From positions 1 to 46,464 of the forward strand of contig JABDKO010000175.1 of the NCBI GenBank assembly GCA_013002165.1: DNA of 46,464 nucleotides. The letters are read 5' to 3'. Every line of letters starts with the position of its first letter. The stretch's first letter is position 1. Positions 6,630-15,701 of this stretch are shown here, piece by piece. Position numbers and translations under genes: made by a program. This DNA comes from Rhodothermales bacterium. GTDB lineage: Bacteria; Bacteroidota; Rhodothermia; Rhodothermales; JABDKH01. The notes under the pieces are model-generated. The model ran no database searches and was not told where the DNA came from. It saw nothing but the letters and a program-made list of their open reading frames with translations.

Positions 6630-7851
6630 CCGTGGCGTTGCCAAGGATGGTTTCAACTGCCGTATCAGTATCAACTCTCGCAGAGATTACCGAGACACTG
6701 CCATCATCTTTCACCAATACTTCTGCAGGTAGTTGTCGCAGGTTGTAATGGGATGCCATAGAGACACCGTATGCTCCGACGTCCATTATGGCAAGAGTAT
6801 CGCCAATCCGGACTTCAGGAATATCGCGATCATGTGCGAAGAAATCTGAAGATTCGCAGATGTTACCGACTACGCTGTAGTCGCTTACCATACCGTCCAG
6901 ATTAGAGATATTGAGGATCTCATGGTGAGCACCATACATCGCCGGGCGGATCAAGTGGTTCATTCCTGAATTTGTGCCCACAAATACGTTGTCCTCAACC
7001 TGCTTCACGTTCGTCACCTCGATTAGCAGCGCACCGGCTTCAGCCACGATGTATCTGCCGGGTTCAATCAGAAACCTGAACTTGCCGGTGCGTTGACTTG
7101 CAAACTTGCTAAGATGTGGCTCGACCTTCTTACCGAGTTGGTCCACGTCAATAGGATCGTGTCCGGTCACATAGGGGATTCCGAATCCTCCACCGAAATT
7201 AACGAACTCGAGATCTTCAAAATGTGCTGCTATGTCAAGGAGTGACAGCATCGAATCGGCGATGAGGTCGACATCTGTATTCCCACTTCCGATATGCTGA
7301 TGCAACCCGTTAATGGTGATCTGGTATCTGTCAGAGATTTCCTTGATCTCGTCGATCTTGTCCAGGCCAATCCCGAACTTCGACGCCTTCCCGGCTGTGA
7401 CGACATAGGCGTGATGTCCCGCGCCGCGATCCGGGTTTACTCGAATACATACTGAGCTCCCCGGATTCGCAGTCGAAAAAATTCTGAATCTTTCAAGGTC
7501 TCCAAAATTTATGACTGCGCCAGAAGTCCGGGCAAGATTCATCTCGTCGTCCGTCATATTGTTGGCGGAATACAGGATTTGTCCGGGGTCAAACCCGCAG
7601 GCTAATGCAAGCTTCAGTTCGACGGGCGATACGGCGTCAATGCCCACTCCTTCGCTTCGAATGATCTCGAGAAGGCGGGGGTGGCTGTTGGCTTTCATTG
7701 CATATAAAAGCTGCGCGTTAAATCCGCCAAGGACTTTCCGTATCTGAGCGATTTGTTGTCTTATTCCTCGCTCTGCGTAGACGTACGTCGGAGTTCCGAT
7801 TGCAGCTGCGATTTCTTTTAACAGCTGTGAGTCAAAGTATTTGTACGTCAT
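6598..7851 (-). CDS. lysA: Diaminopimelate decarboxylase
   Basis: 417 residues of a fold-type III PLP enzyme that decarboxylates meso-diaminopimelate to lysine. Lys53 in YAMKANSHP forms the PLP Schiff base; the HQHIGSG motif (about 185-190), GGGFG, the phosphate-binding EPGRYIVAEAG and the substrate-binding CESSDFF (about 340) are all present, as is GAYG near the C-terminus. A PLP-dependent diaminopimelate or carboxynorspermidine decarboxylase was weighed; the CESSDFF motif and length favour LysA. No other lysine-pathway gene is adjacent. The 3' end overlaps the convergent FAH gene by 32 bp, and threonine aldolase lies 34 bp upstream on the same strand. Confidence 0.93.
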   Translation of the reverse strand: MTYKYFDSQLLKEIAAAIGTPTYVYAERGIRQQIAQIRKVLGGFNAQLLYAMKANSHPRLLEIIRSEGVGIDAVSPVELKLALACGFDPGQILYSANNMTDDEMNLARTSGAVINFGDLERFRIFSTANPGSSVCIRVNPDRGAGHHAYVVTAGKASKFGIGLDKIDEIKEISDRYQITINGLHQHIGSGNTDVDLIADSMLSLLDIAAHFEDLEFVNFGGGFGIPYVTGHDPIDVDQLGKKVEPHLSKFASQRTGKFRFLIEPGRYIVAEAGALLIEVTNVKQVEDNVFVGTNSGMNHLIRPAMYGAHHEILNISNLDGMVSDYSVVGNICESSDFFAHDRDIPEVRIGDTLAIMDVGAYGVSMASHYNLRQLPAEVLVKDDGSVSVISARVDTDTAVETILGNATATRLDLDLRL

Positions 7852-7885
7852 TTACGCAAGCAGGAAGTTGGTCACGACAGGTAAC

Positions 7886-8914
7886 TCAGGCCGACTGAAG
7901 AATCATTTCAACGGCATCGGCCGCTTTGGCGATGTCATCTCGCGAAACACCAAGGTGTGTAGTGGCCCGAATAAGATTAGGACCGAATTTAATCATCAGT
8001 ACTGACTCGCGCTTGAGTGCTTCGACGAGGTCTTCGGGTTTGACAGACGTAAGCTCGAAGACCAGAATGTTTGTTTGCACGGCATCAACATCGAGACGAA
8101 TACCGTCGATCGATGCCAGTCTTTGTGCCAGGTATCGTGCGTTGGCATGATCGTCTGCCAGCCTTCGAAAATTATTGTCGATTGCATACAGTCCGGCGGC
8201 TGCCAGGAAGCCGACCTGACGCATCCCTGAACCGAGCATTTTCCGATATCGGTGCGCCTTTGAAATCGTAGCAGCGTCGCCTGCGAGCACCGATCCTACC
8301 GGTGCCCCCAGTCCCTTGGAAAGGCAGACCGTTACGGTATCGAAACCACTGGCGAGCTGTGACATTGACTTTCCCGAACCTACAGATGCGTTCCAGAGCC
8401 GCGCGCCGTCAAGATGGATTTTTAGTCCATGTGCTTGAGCGACGCCGACAATTTCCTGGACTTCCGCCTGCGGAAATATCCGCCCGCTAGCCCGGTTGAT
8501 AGTGTTTTCGAGAGCCACAAGACTCGGCAGCGGTTCCCAGTATGCACCGGCACGGTCACGTGCCTCGATCCACCTCGCTTCCGGGTAGCCTTCGTTGTTA
8601 ACCGGCACGGCCGAGAGCTGAACTCCGGAGATCGCACCGCTTGCTCCCGATTCGTAGTGTATGATGTGGCAGTTTTCCGCGAGGATAACCTCATCTCCCG
8701 GTGAGGTATGAACTTTTATTGCCAGCTGATTGCCCATCTGGCCAGAAGGGACGAACAGTGACGACTCCTTTCCGAGAATATCGGCAACTCGCTTCTGCAG
8801 TTCGTTTACGGTGGGATCCTCGCCGAATACGTCATCTCCGACCTCGGCATCGTGCATTGCCTGTCGCATACCCTCGTCGGGTATGGTTACCGTATCACTT
8901 CTGAGGTCTATCAT
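7886..8914 (-). CDS. ltaE: Low-specificity L-threonine aldolase
   Basis: 342 residues, normal for the GLY1/LtaE family of fold-type I PLP enzymes that split L-threonine or allo-threonine into glycine and acetaldehyde. Visible: N-terminal [24 protein letters not shown], the PLP-binding HLDGARLWN around 167-175, and the Schiff-base Lys200 in [13 protein letters not shown]. The gene probably shares a transcript with lysA, which starts 34 bp downstream, linking two amino-acid genes. A greA terminator (8959-8985) lies upstream, so its promoter must be in the short stretch 8915-8958 or transcription arrives by read-through. Confidence 0.93.
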   Translation of the reverse strand: MIDLRSDTVTIPDEGMRQAMHDAEVGDDVFGEDPTVNELQKRVADILGKESSLFVPSGQMGNQLAIKVHTSPGDEVILAENCHIIHYESGASGAISGVQLSAVPVNNEGYPEARWIEARDRAGAYWEPLPSLVALENTINRASGRIFPQAEVQEIVGVAQAHGLKIHLDGARLWNASVGSGKSMSQLASGFDTVTVCLSKGLGAPVGSVLAGDAATISKAHRYRKMLGSGMRQVGFLAAAGLYAIDNNFRRLADDHANARYLAQRLASIDGIRLDVDAVQTNILVFELTSVKPEDLVEALKRESVLMIKFGPNLIRATTHLGVSRDDIAKAADAVEMILQSA

Positions 8915-8958
8915 AGACGATTTAAGCTGCGTTCAGGTCGGATCCGGCCACAAAATAG

Positions 8959-8985
8959 AAAAGGCCAGCAAATTGCTGGCCTTTT
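8959..8985. terminator. Terminator after greA
   Basis: A perfect 12-bp stem AAAAGGCCAGCA / TGCTGGCCTTTT with an AAT loop, 25 bp after the greA stop. The A and T flanks make it usable in both directions; its job here is to end the leftward greA transcript. Confidence 0.9.
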
Positions 8986-9010
8986 ACGTGCAATAATGAT
9001 AAGCGTACGA

Positions 9011-9490
9011 CTAACGGGATATCTCGAGGACCTCCAGTTTGACTTTTCCAACCGGAACCTGAATTTCCACTTCATCTCCGACCTCGGAGCCGAGAAGACC
9101 CCTGCCGATAGGCGACGATATCGAAATCTTCCCCTGGGCGAGATCGGCTTCCTGCTCGGAAACCAGCGTATACGTTTGCTCAGACTTGATTTTCTTATTC
9201 ATAACCCGAACGATCGAGAGTATCCGCGCCTTACTTGTGTCGACCGTTCTCTCATCAACAATGCGAGCAAGCGAGATAGTCTCTTCCAGTTTCGCAATTC
9301 TGGCTTCAAGATGACCTTGTTCCTCTTTCGCTGCGTCGTACTCGGCATTCTCGGAAAGATCGCCCTGGGCGCGAGCTTCGGCAATCGCGTCGGCAATACG
9401 AGCGCGCTCCTTCGTTCTGCTAAAATGGAGGTCTTCTTTCAGCTTTCTCAGACCTTCTTCGGTCAAATAAACCGGTTTGTCGGTACTCAT
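9011..9490 (-). CDS. greA: Transcription elongation factor GreA
   Basis: 159 residues, the standard GreA length. The N-terminal coiled-coil hairpin contains the acidic tip region DLSENAEYDAAKEEQ, which enters the RNA polymerase secondary channel and stimulates cleavage of backtracked RNA. The C-terminal FKBP-like domain carries SPIGRGLLGSEVGDEVEIQVP. The DLSENAEY motif separates GreA from GreB. It is a single-gene unit with its own strong terminator. Confidence 0.97.
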   Translation of the reverse strand: MSTDKPVYLTEEGLRKLKEDLHFSRTKERARIADAIAEARAQGDLSENAEYDAAKEEQGHLEARIAKLEETISLARIVDERTVDTSKARILSIVRVMNKKIKSEQTYTLVSEQEADLAQGKISISSPIGRGLLGSEVGDEVEIQVPVGKVKLEVLEISR

Positions 9491-9645
9491 CGCGTCACCG
9501 TTCCTGTAAACAGGGGTTTGATATAAAAAGGAAAGCTACGGCAGAATTCGCCGCAGCCATCGATACATTTTTGGAGAGAAACCGTTTCACGCTCAAATTT
9601 GAACCAGGATCCCCTGTTTGATTGGATTATCTATGAACTAATTCC

Positions 9646-10332
9646 TTACCAGCCGGTCTTTTTCGGGGGTGGACCTGTCGAAGATTTCCCTGGGGATGTC
9701 CATGTCCCGCTTGATCCTCTGACAGACTTCGTGCTTTCGGTACGAGATTTCGGCTTCTCTCGCTCGAAGGTTCGGTCGCGCGAGGCAACAGTTCTACCTG
9801 TCGATGATTGAGGCCGGTCAAGGACCCGACGTGCTTCCAGATAGCGGTCTTTCCAGTAGTAATCGTCCAGATGAGAAACTGTGACTCCTGCCGTCGTGGA
9901 GGCATGAGTGAACTCCCCATCAGAGAGATATATTCCGACGTGGTACTGATTCCGGCCGGTTTCAAAGAAAACCAGGTCACCAGGCTGCAAACTGTTCTTT
10001 GAGATGCCGTCTCCTGCTCTCATTTGGTCCTGCGTGGTCCTTGGTAGCCCAATGTCGAACGCTTCTTGCATCATCAATTGTACATACGCGCTGCAGTCAA
10101 TCCCGCTCTTAACCGAACCGCCATACCTGTACGGTGTGTCGAGCCAGCCGGACATCGCGAGAACAAGGTCTGCCTGGTCGGCTTCGGGCTGTACGAATCT
10201 GGTCGACTCGCCACTGAATCCATTTCTAGCCGAGATATCGTCATCAGGATTCATGGTGCGCTGGCTGGAGGAGCAACCAACCACCACACAAGCAAGCAGG
10301 GCGATTCCGATATGTGAAAGTTTTGCGTCCAT
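9646..10332 (-). CDS. NlpC/P60 family cell-wall hydrolase lipoprotein
   Basis: 228 residues. A signal peptide with lipobox VVGC places the lipidated cysteine at position 20, so the protein is anchored in the envelope. The NlpC/P60 domain (about 55-170) has catalytic Cys80 in GIDCSAYV, His131 in QYHVGIYL and a third polar residue at His143 in THAS. Such enzymes (for example Spr/MepS-like) cut D-Glu-meso-DAP or DAP cross-link bonds in peptidoglycan. The last 55 residues are Ser/Thr/Lys/Pro-rich and look disordered. The gene is divergent from the YtxH gene. Confidence 0.92.
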   Translation of the reverse strand: MDAKLSHIGIALLACVVVGCSSSQRTMNPDDDISARNGFSGESTRFVQPEADQADLVLAMSGWLDTPYRYGGSVKSGIDCSAYVQLMMQEAFDIGLPRTTQDQMRAGDGISKNSLQPGDLVFFETGRNQYHVGIYLSDGEFTHASTTAGVTVSHLDDYYWKDRYLEARRVLDRPQSSTGRTVASRDRTFEREKPKSRTESTKSVRGSSGTWTSPGKSSTGPPPKKTGW

Positions 10333-10526
10333 CCTAACCTTGCGTGATTGTTTTCGTTAGACGGGCAGAGTGATTGCCGCACAGGTTTCTGTCCGAGGGT
10401 GCAATTATCAAACCATCGGCCATACGGCCCTGAATTTCAAGGATCGAAGTTCGGGACCTCGGAAAATCATTCCGCGTTAGAGTACAGAAGTCTAGCAGAC
10501 ATTAACGAAATCAGGAGTAAACCGAC

Positions 10527-10871
10527 ATGAACTCAGCAGGACGAATCATCGTGACTGCAGCCTCAACATTTGTCGCAGGTGTTGCGGTCGGGCTGCTCGT
10601 CTCACCCCACTCAGGATCAGACAACCGAAAGCTTGTCACGCGAAAGCTGCGTGAACAGTCGAAACGTGTTGAAGGTCAGATCAGAGAACTGGAGGACCGG
10701 TTCGCGGATCTTGAAAAATCCATAGTCGAAACCGGAACAGATATCGCTCAGCGCCTCAAGGCCCAGGCAAAAGACTCTGTTCAAGACCTCGTGTCAGAGG
10801 GAGATGGCGAAGACTGGTCTGTTGAAGGCAAGGAGCTTGCAACAGATCTGAAACGTATGCCCCGGAAGTAG
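10527..10871 (+). CDS. YtxH domain protein
   Basis: 114 residues with a single N-terminal membrane span carrying the YtxH signature (FVAGVAVGLLVSPHSGSDNRK: glycine-rich helix followed by a SPxSG-type turn). A long charged coiled coil (about 45-90) and an acidic tail follow. YtxH proteins are small stress-associated membrane proteins of unclear biochemical role, common in Firmicutes and Bacteroidota. AGGAG lies nine bases before the ATG. The bacilliredoxin gene follows 40 bp downstream on the same strand, so the pair may be a stress operon. Confidence 0.85.
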   Translation: MNSAGRIIVTAASTFVAGVAVGLLVSPHSGSDNRKLVTRKLREQSKRVEGQIRELEDRFADLEKSIVETGTDIAQRLKAQAKDSVQDLVSEGDGEDWSVEGKELATDLKRMPRK

Positions 10872-10911
10872 TACCACTTATTTGACCCCAGCTAACAAAA
10901 TTAATTAAGAT

Positions 10912-11415
10912 ATGCCCTATCCAGAAGCATTAGTCGAGCCGATGCGTCAAGAGCTTACACGTATTGGCGTAACGGAAATGAAAACGGCAGAGGAGGTCGA
11001 TCGGGCTTTCAAGGTTGATCCTGACACTACGTCGCTCGTCGTCATCAACTCCGTATGCGGTTGTGCGGCAGCAAATGCACGGCCTGCAGTCAACATGGCG
11101 AAAAACTATCCTGCTCAGCCCGACAGGTATCTGACCGTTTTTGCCGGTCAGGATCTTGAGGCTACTGCAAGACTGCGCGACTATCTCCCGGGGATACCTC
11201 CTTCGTCACCGTTCATCGCAGTAATGAAGGGGCGCGACCCGGTGTTCGTGCTGGAGCGTCGGAACATCGAAGGACGAACAGCAAGTGCAATTGCGTCAGA
11301 CATCGTGAATGCATTTGATAGTTTTTCAAACGGTGAAGCTGCCGAGGCTTCCTCAGGTGATTCGACACAACAACCGGATTCAGATATTCCAGATACGTTC
11401 CGGTCTATTCTATAG
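10912..11415 (+). CDS. brxA: BrxA/BrxB family bacilliredoxin
   Basis: 167 residues. The thioredoxin-like YphP/YqiW family is recognised by the N-terminal MPYPEALVEPMRQEL and the active site VCGCAAANARP with Cys49-Gly50-Cys51. These proteins remove bacillithiol from S-bacillithiolated proteins in bacteria that make bacillithiol; the family is widespread in Firmicutes and Bacteroidota-related lineages. A Ser/Gln/Asp-rich tail follows residue 140. The final 11 bp overlap the convergent flippase gene. It probably shares a transcript with the YtxH gene. Confidence 0.93.
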   Translation: MPYPEALVEPMRQELTRIGVTEMKTAEEVDRAFKVDPDTTSLVVINSVCGCAAANARPAVNMAKNYPAQPDRYLTVFAGQDLEATARLRDYLPGIPPSSPFIAVMKGRDPVFVLERRNIEGRTASAIASDIVNAFDSFSNGEAAEASSGDSTQQPDSDIPDTFRSIL

Positions 11416-12862
11416 AGCTCGCACCGGGTTTCTTGAATGCTTCGAGGAGATCCCGGAGGCTCAAAAGTCCATAGATTGCCGCACCTGCAATCGTCGCGAT
11501 GATGACTACTAATGGCCTTCCATCCAGGAGGCTCAGTGCAATCAGGATAGTACCGGGTAGGGACCGGCCGACGTATCGTTGAGTAGTGGCCGCTATATCG
11601 GCGACCTGCACACCTGCGATACGGAACAGTATTGCCAGTTGTATCAGTCTACCGATCGAGCCTGAAACTGCCAGGTATATCAGAGCGGTCGCTGGATTCC
11701 CGCTCAGCCCGCCAACGATCAAGGCAGCCGTCTGGAGCACGAACAGAACGCCGGCAGTGATGAGCTCCAGGCGTTGGCGCTCGAGGACGTCGAAGAGGCG
11801 CGTAAGCGGTGAGGTGACGGCCGACAGTAGCAACCAGATAGCAATTATCCGGGCAAAATCTCCGGACGCTGTCCAGTCCGATCCGAACACAAAACCGAAT
11901 ATCTGAGGTCCGGCGAGAAGTATAGCCAGCGACGGAAATAAGCCGAAAAGTACGAGCCTGTCGAACACCTTTGCAGAGCTGGATGCAAGGTGCGGGGTGT
12001 TTCGACGTTCTGCCGCAAAGACGTAAAACACGTTTGACACGGCTGTGCCGACTACACTAAGCGGTACCATGATGGCAGCGAATGCCCTTCCAAAAAGTCC
12101 CACGATCTCCGGCGAAAAGAAGTACAGAAGCAAAAGGAACGGCAGGCGGCCGACCAACGACGCCAGAAGACTTGCCGGCATCGTGTACCGGGGAAAATTC
12201 TTGTACCGCCGGGCAACACGGACAACACCTTCCCGGAGTCCGTCGTGAAGTGACAATCGAACAGCTCGGACGATACCGGCAGCATAGATACTCACTGCAA
12301 GTGTGAATCCCGCAATGTACCCGAAAAACAGTCCAGACGTACCGCTGGTATACGCTCCAAGCTTGACGAAATTCGTAGACGCTGACCGGGATACGCTCAC
12401 CGCTGAAATGGTCTTGAAAGTTTTGTACCTGATGTTCCAAAGCTCTCCAAGCATTGAAAAACGAACAAGGATGAGTGCGACAGGAAGTAGTAACAGCCAC
12501 CTGCGTTCGATCAGCACGTTTCCAATACCGAAGGTCGGCAAGAAATAAATTACTGCGGTCAGAACTGCGGTCGACAGAAATAATATTAGTATCGACAGGG
12601 TCAGCAGGTGTCCGGCGTCACCATCTTCTTCCGGAAGAACTATGGCATCTTCGTACTTGACGGATGCCAGTGGAATCAATAGCGCAAGAATCGCAACGAA
12701 CGAATCGAATATCCCAAACTCCGTCGGGGTGTACAATCTGGTCAGCACCGGCTGAAACAGGTACGAGACCATCAGTGCCCCCGCAGCACCCGAGAGCAGT
12801 GTCAGTACGGACCCCGAGAACTCCGACGCCGGCGTTATGGAATATCTCCGAAAGAACTTCAC
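11405..12862 (-). CDS. Wzx-like polysaccharide flippase (MOP superfamily)
   Basis: 485 residues, almost entirely hydrophobic with roughly 12-14 predicted membrane spans, typical of O-antigen/capsule lipid-linked oligosaccharide flippases. The N-terminal region (SGAAGALMVSYLFQPVLTRLYTPTEFGIFDSF) matches the conserved opening of Wzx/RfbX proteins, in which a TPxEFG-like turn follows the first helix. It starts with GTG at 12862, overlapping the upstream gene stop as GTGA, so translation is coupled. It is last in a three-gene operon with a polytopic GT-C-like protein and a FemAB-like transferase, which implies export of a surface glycan or glycolipid. Its 3' end overlaps bacilliredoxin by 11 bp. 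Confidence 0.87.
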   Translation of the reverse strand: MKFFRRYSITPASEFSGSVLTLLSGAAGALMVSYLFQPVLTRLYTPTEFGIFDSFVAILALLIPLASVKYEDAIVLPEEDGDAGHLLTLSILILFLSTAVLTAVIYFLPTFGIGNVLIERRWLLLLPVALILVRFSMLGELWNIRYKTFKTISAVSVSRSASTNFVKLGAYTSGTSGLFFGYIAGFTLAVSIYAAGIVRAVRLSLHDGLREGVVRVARRYKNFPRYTMPASLLASLVGRLPFLLLLYFFSPEIVGLFGRAFAAIMVPLSVVGTAVSNVFYVFAAERRNTPHLASSSAKVFDRLVLFGLFPSLAILLAGPQIFGFVFGSDWTASGDFARIIAIWLLLSAVTSPLTRLFDVLERQRLELITAGVLFVLQTAALIVGGLSGNPATALIYLAVSGSIGRLIQLAILFRIAGVQVADIAATTQRYVGRSLPGTILIALSLLDGRPLVVIIATIAGAAIYGLLSLRDLLEAFKKPGASSIE

Positions 12863-14469
12863 GCCGACACGCCGTTGATGCGATACACGCGCCAGCCATC
12901 ATGCGAAACAAACGAAAGCTCAAAGCGCTGGTCCGTTCGGTCCAGCGGAAATTTTCGAACAACGTAGCCGACATTGTACTCATGTTGTAAGTCAATGAGC
13001 GCTTGCGGTGATAATGCTTCGTATGCGGCATCCATAGCTCCAAGCCTTTCTCCTGTATCGCCGGTTCTGGGGATCGGACCTGCGATTGCCTCCATTCTTT
13101 TCCGCCATTCGAGAATGGCGTCGTCTTGAAACGGGAACGCCTTGAAGTTGATAACGATGGACCTGTTCGTGCTTATTCGGAAACGAGAGTTTGAGGGAGG
13201 TATCAGGAACACCGAGGAGGTCGGTGTCTCACGCTGCACCCAGCGCTCAAGGCTGGCCATCCCGTCTACGACTCGTGCACGGCCGGGCAGAAGTGTTCGC
13301 GGTGTCAGAAAGGCCTGCAGCGCGATTAGCGTAATACCTGTGATCGCACACAGAGTAGCGAACCGGTTAGCGTTGCCACGCGAATTTGTGGCCCCGCTCG
13401 AAACGGTGTGTCCGAACCGTAGAACCCTCACATGTGAGATCCAGCCTGCGCCAGCTGCAATGCTGACGGTTTTCGCTATTACAGAGCTCTTGAAAAGCTG
13501 CAGTTTGAGAATCAGCAGTGACGGTATCAACTCCGTGAACACAAACCCGATCAGACAGAGACCGAGCACAGTGCCCAGTACCGCGAGGCCGAAGTATCGA
13601 TAGGGTGACCCAGTGACAACGAGAAAGACAAACCCCGAACCCAGTAGCAAAATGAACAACGCAATGTTTCTTAGAGGGAATGACGAGAAGATGTAATGAT
13701 GCGGTGCCCTCAGGTGTGCCAGTGTCTCGAATATTGCAGTGCTCTCAACAGATTGATGATGTGACGTAGCCAGCAGGAAAATGAAGGGGCCGGCCACGAC
13801 GGCATATACTAAATAGGCTACTGCGAGACGCCCGAGTGTTCGATAGTCGATGGTACCTGACAACCAATCAGAGACCAGCGACGAAATCAGGAGTACTCCG
13901 GAAAGCTGCAGGCTGACCAATGGCTGAAAGTAGGCGGCAATTCCAAGTGCAACTGCACCCATGATTCGCCTTCCTGAAAGGAACGCAACAAAACCCGCAA
14001 GTCCGATAGACCATGCGATCATGCTTGGAGTAACGATCGATTGAGCCAGATCATTGCCACCGATAGTCCATTGAGGTGTCAGCACCAGCGCAACAATTAC
14101 CGCTGCTCCCGACAGCAGCCTGTTAGCCCCGAAAAGCATGGACAGCAGGAAGATCGAAATTGCTAGTGCTGTAAATGACAAAGTGTAGAGTAAAGCCAGT
14201 GCCGTCTCGATAGAAACCAGCCTTGTCAGGACATACAGCACAAACACAGTGGGTGTCCGAACACTGATCTGCTCGGCCTGGGTTGTTACGAACCAGTCCG
14301 TTGAGAACGCGGCATCGTCATTCATGTGAACAACAGCAGGTACGAACTCTTCCTGGTCACTGATGCCGTAATCGTATCCGAATCTCGTCAGGAAAAGGGC
14401 AAGTGCCAATACGGCAATACCCACGGCTGCCAGAGATCTTTGCCTTGTTTCGCTGTTGCTGAATATCAT
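12859..14469 (-). CDS. Polytopic membrane protein, GT-C/DUF6798-like
   Basis: 536 residues from the ATG at 14469; an in-frame start at 14727 would overlap the upstream gene by 244 bp and is rejected. There are about ten membrane spans. An early periplasmic loop follows the first helix (GYDYGISDQEEFVPAVVHM), a PHHYIF motif sits about halfway, and a soluble 130-residue C-terminal domain contains VFLIPPSNSRFR and a WRVYRIN ending. The first-loop acidic pattern and late soluble domain are shared by GT-C-fold membrane glycosyltransferases and the DUF6798 group, so an envelope-glycan role is likely but unproven. It sits 14 bp after the FemAB-like gene and overlaps the flippase by 4 bp. Confidence 0.65.
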   Translation of the reverse strand: MIFSNSETRQRSLAAVGIAVLALALFLTRFGYDYGISDQEEFVPAVVHMNDDAAFSTDWFVTTQAEQISVRTPTVFVLYVLTRLVSIETALALLYTLSFTALAISIFLLSMLFGANRLLSGAAVIVALVLTPQWTIGGNDLAQSIVTPSMIAWSIGLAGFVAFLSGRRIMGAVALGIAAYFQPLVSLQLSGVLLISSLVSDWLSGTIDYRTLGRLAVAYLVYAVVAGPFIFLLATSHHQSVESTAIFETLAHLRAPHHYIFSSFPLRNIALFILLLGSGFVFLVVTGSPYRYFGLAVLGTVLGLCLIGFVFTELIPSLLILKLQLFKSSVIAKTVSIAAGAGWISHVRVLRFGHTVSSGATNSRGNANRFATLCAITGITLIALQAFLTPRTLLPGRARVVDGMASLERWVQRETPTSSVFLIPPSNSRFRISTNRSIVINFKAFPFQDDAILEWRKRMEAIAGPIPRTGDTGERLGAMDAAYEALSPQALIDLQHEYNVGYVVRKFPLDRTDQRFELSFVSHDGWRVYRINGVSA

Positions 14470-14483
14470 CCTGTGTCTTGCTC

Positions 14484-15470
14484 TCAGCCCCGTCTTCTCA
14501 GCCGACGGAGCAAGTCGATGGTCGAAACCCCAACAGACGGTGTAATCGAGCATGCATAGTAGGTCCTGAGAGCGGTATTGAAGTGTCTTTTGAACTCTGC
14601 GATAGTGGCTGTGTTTGCGCCGACAAAATCGATTGATGTACACCCGGATGCAACGAGATCGTTGAGCAAGGTAGCAATCAGAACTGTCATAGCGGGCCCT
14701 TTCGTGCTTCCAGCTAACCAGTAACATGCTTGCCCGGCATCACGTAGGGCGATAACACCCGCTTCAGACGCACCAGAGCTCCGAGACCGGGCGAGATATG
14801 GCAGGGCTAAACCTGCATCTGTCAGTTCGCTGATCAGCTCGTGCATCCGTTCCGGGCGTTCGGGCAACGTTCTTTCATTTCTGCTGTACGATTCAGCAAC
14901 CAGGCGGACTACGTGAGCCACATTGTCTTTGTGATTGGAAATATCGAATTGACTCGCGTGCATCTCCACCAATTTCGCCGTTCCCTTGGACCATGTAGTC
15001 ACGTCGGCGCAGTCCGGCAAAAATCCGACAGGCGTGAACAACGGCGAGACGCTCCAGCCAGCCCATTGAAAAGTGCGCGGATCAGCCACCGAAAGGGGAA
15101 GGTGAATGCGTACCTGATCATACTTCTGCCTGAGAAACACTTCAACACTATCCAGGACAGAACGATGTTGGTTAACGTCAGTCTGACGGATTTCACTGCG
15201 AAAGATGAATGGAGTGAAAGGTAGAAAAGGAGCCAGTCCGGCTTTGCTGAACGGTCCCGTCTGCCGCACAAACAATGTGCAGGCCGCCAAAATATCGCTT
15301 CCCCGTTCAATAAAAAGAACTTCGGGCTCGGCATCGAAGACCTTCCAGACAAGTGACACCAGTTCTGGGTGCGTGAAGGGTGATAATTCGACGGACTTTT
15401 TTCGGAGTTCAGTCCAACTGTCGTATGTGGATTGGTCGGAGAGCTTTGCTACTCGTGCGGCGTGTTCCAC
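14484..15470 (-). CDS. FemAB/GNAT-like transferase
   Basis: 328 residues of two GNAT-like lobes. The N-terminal lobe has SPFTHPELVSLVWKVF and VLFIERGSDILAACTLFV. The C-terminal lobe has GVIALRDAGQACYWLAG followed by LIATLLNDLVASGCTSIDFVGAN and FKRHFN, the pattern seen in FemAB-type aminoacyl transferases and in GNAT proteins of exopolysaccharide clusters (the SxDF-GANxxxIxxFKxxF end is typical). There is no signal peptide. First gene of the three-gene operon with the GT-C-like protein and flippase, it may N-acylate a sugar or attach an amino acid; the donor cannot be told from the sequence. Confidence 0.72.
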   Translation of the reverse strand: MEHAARVAKLSDQSTYDSWTELRKKSVELSPFTHPELVSLVWKVFDAEPEVLFIERGSDILAACTLFVRQTGPFSKAGLAPFLPFTPFIFRSEIRQTDVNQHRSVLDSVEVFLRQKYDQVRIHLPLSVADPRTFQWAGWSVSPLFTPVGFLPDCADVTTWSKGTAKLVEMHASQFDISNHKDNVAHVVRLVAESYSRNERTLPERPERMHELISELTDAGLALPYLARSRSSGASEAGVIALRDAGQACYWLAGSTKGPAMTVLIATLLNDLVASGCTSIDFVGANTATIAEFKRHFNTALRTYYACSITPSVGVSTIDLLRRLRRRG

Positions 15471-15701
15471 AAAGTTCGTGGTTGTTGCTGGAGGATTATG
15501 GGTTCGCCCTTAACGCCCGTATAATACTGTTTAGTTCGGACACCGTCACTTCACTGAATGCAAAGCGTTCGGCCCATAACAGAATTCCGGGGGGCGTGTC
15601 TCAAGAAAGCGTACCCGCCGGCAGGAGGGATAGCCAGCACTGAGGGTGACCACATCGGCCCCGGCTCAGCGATCGCAAGGAAGCGCTGTGTAGGACCGGA
15701 T

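Noticed and set aside
14470..14727. 86-residue upstream extension of the GT-C-like membrane protein
   Set aside because: It would overlap the FemAB-like gene and is basic and Cys-rich, unlike a membrane-protein start. The ATG at 14469 gives a clean start 14 bp after the previous stop.
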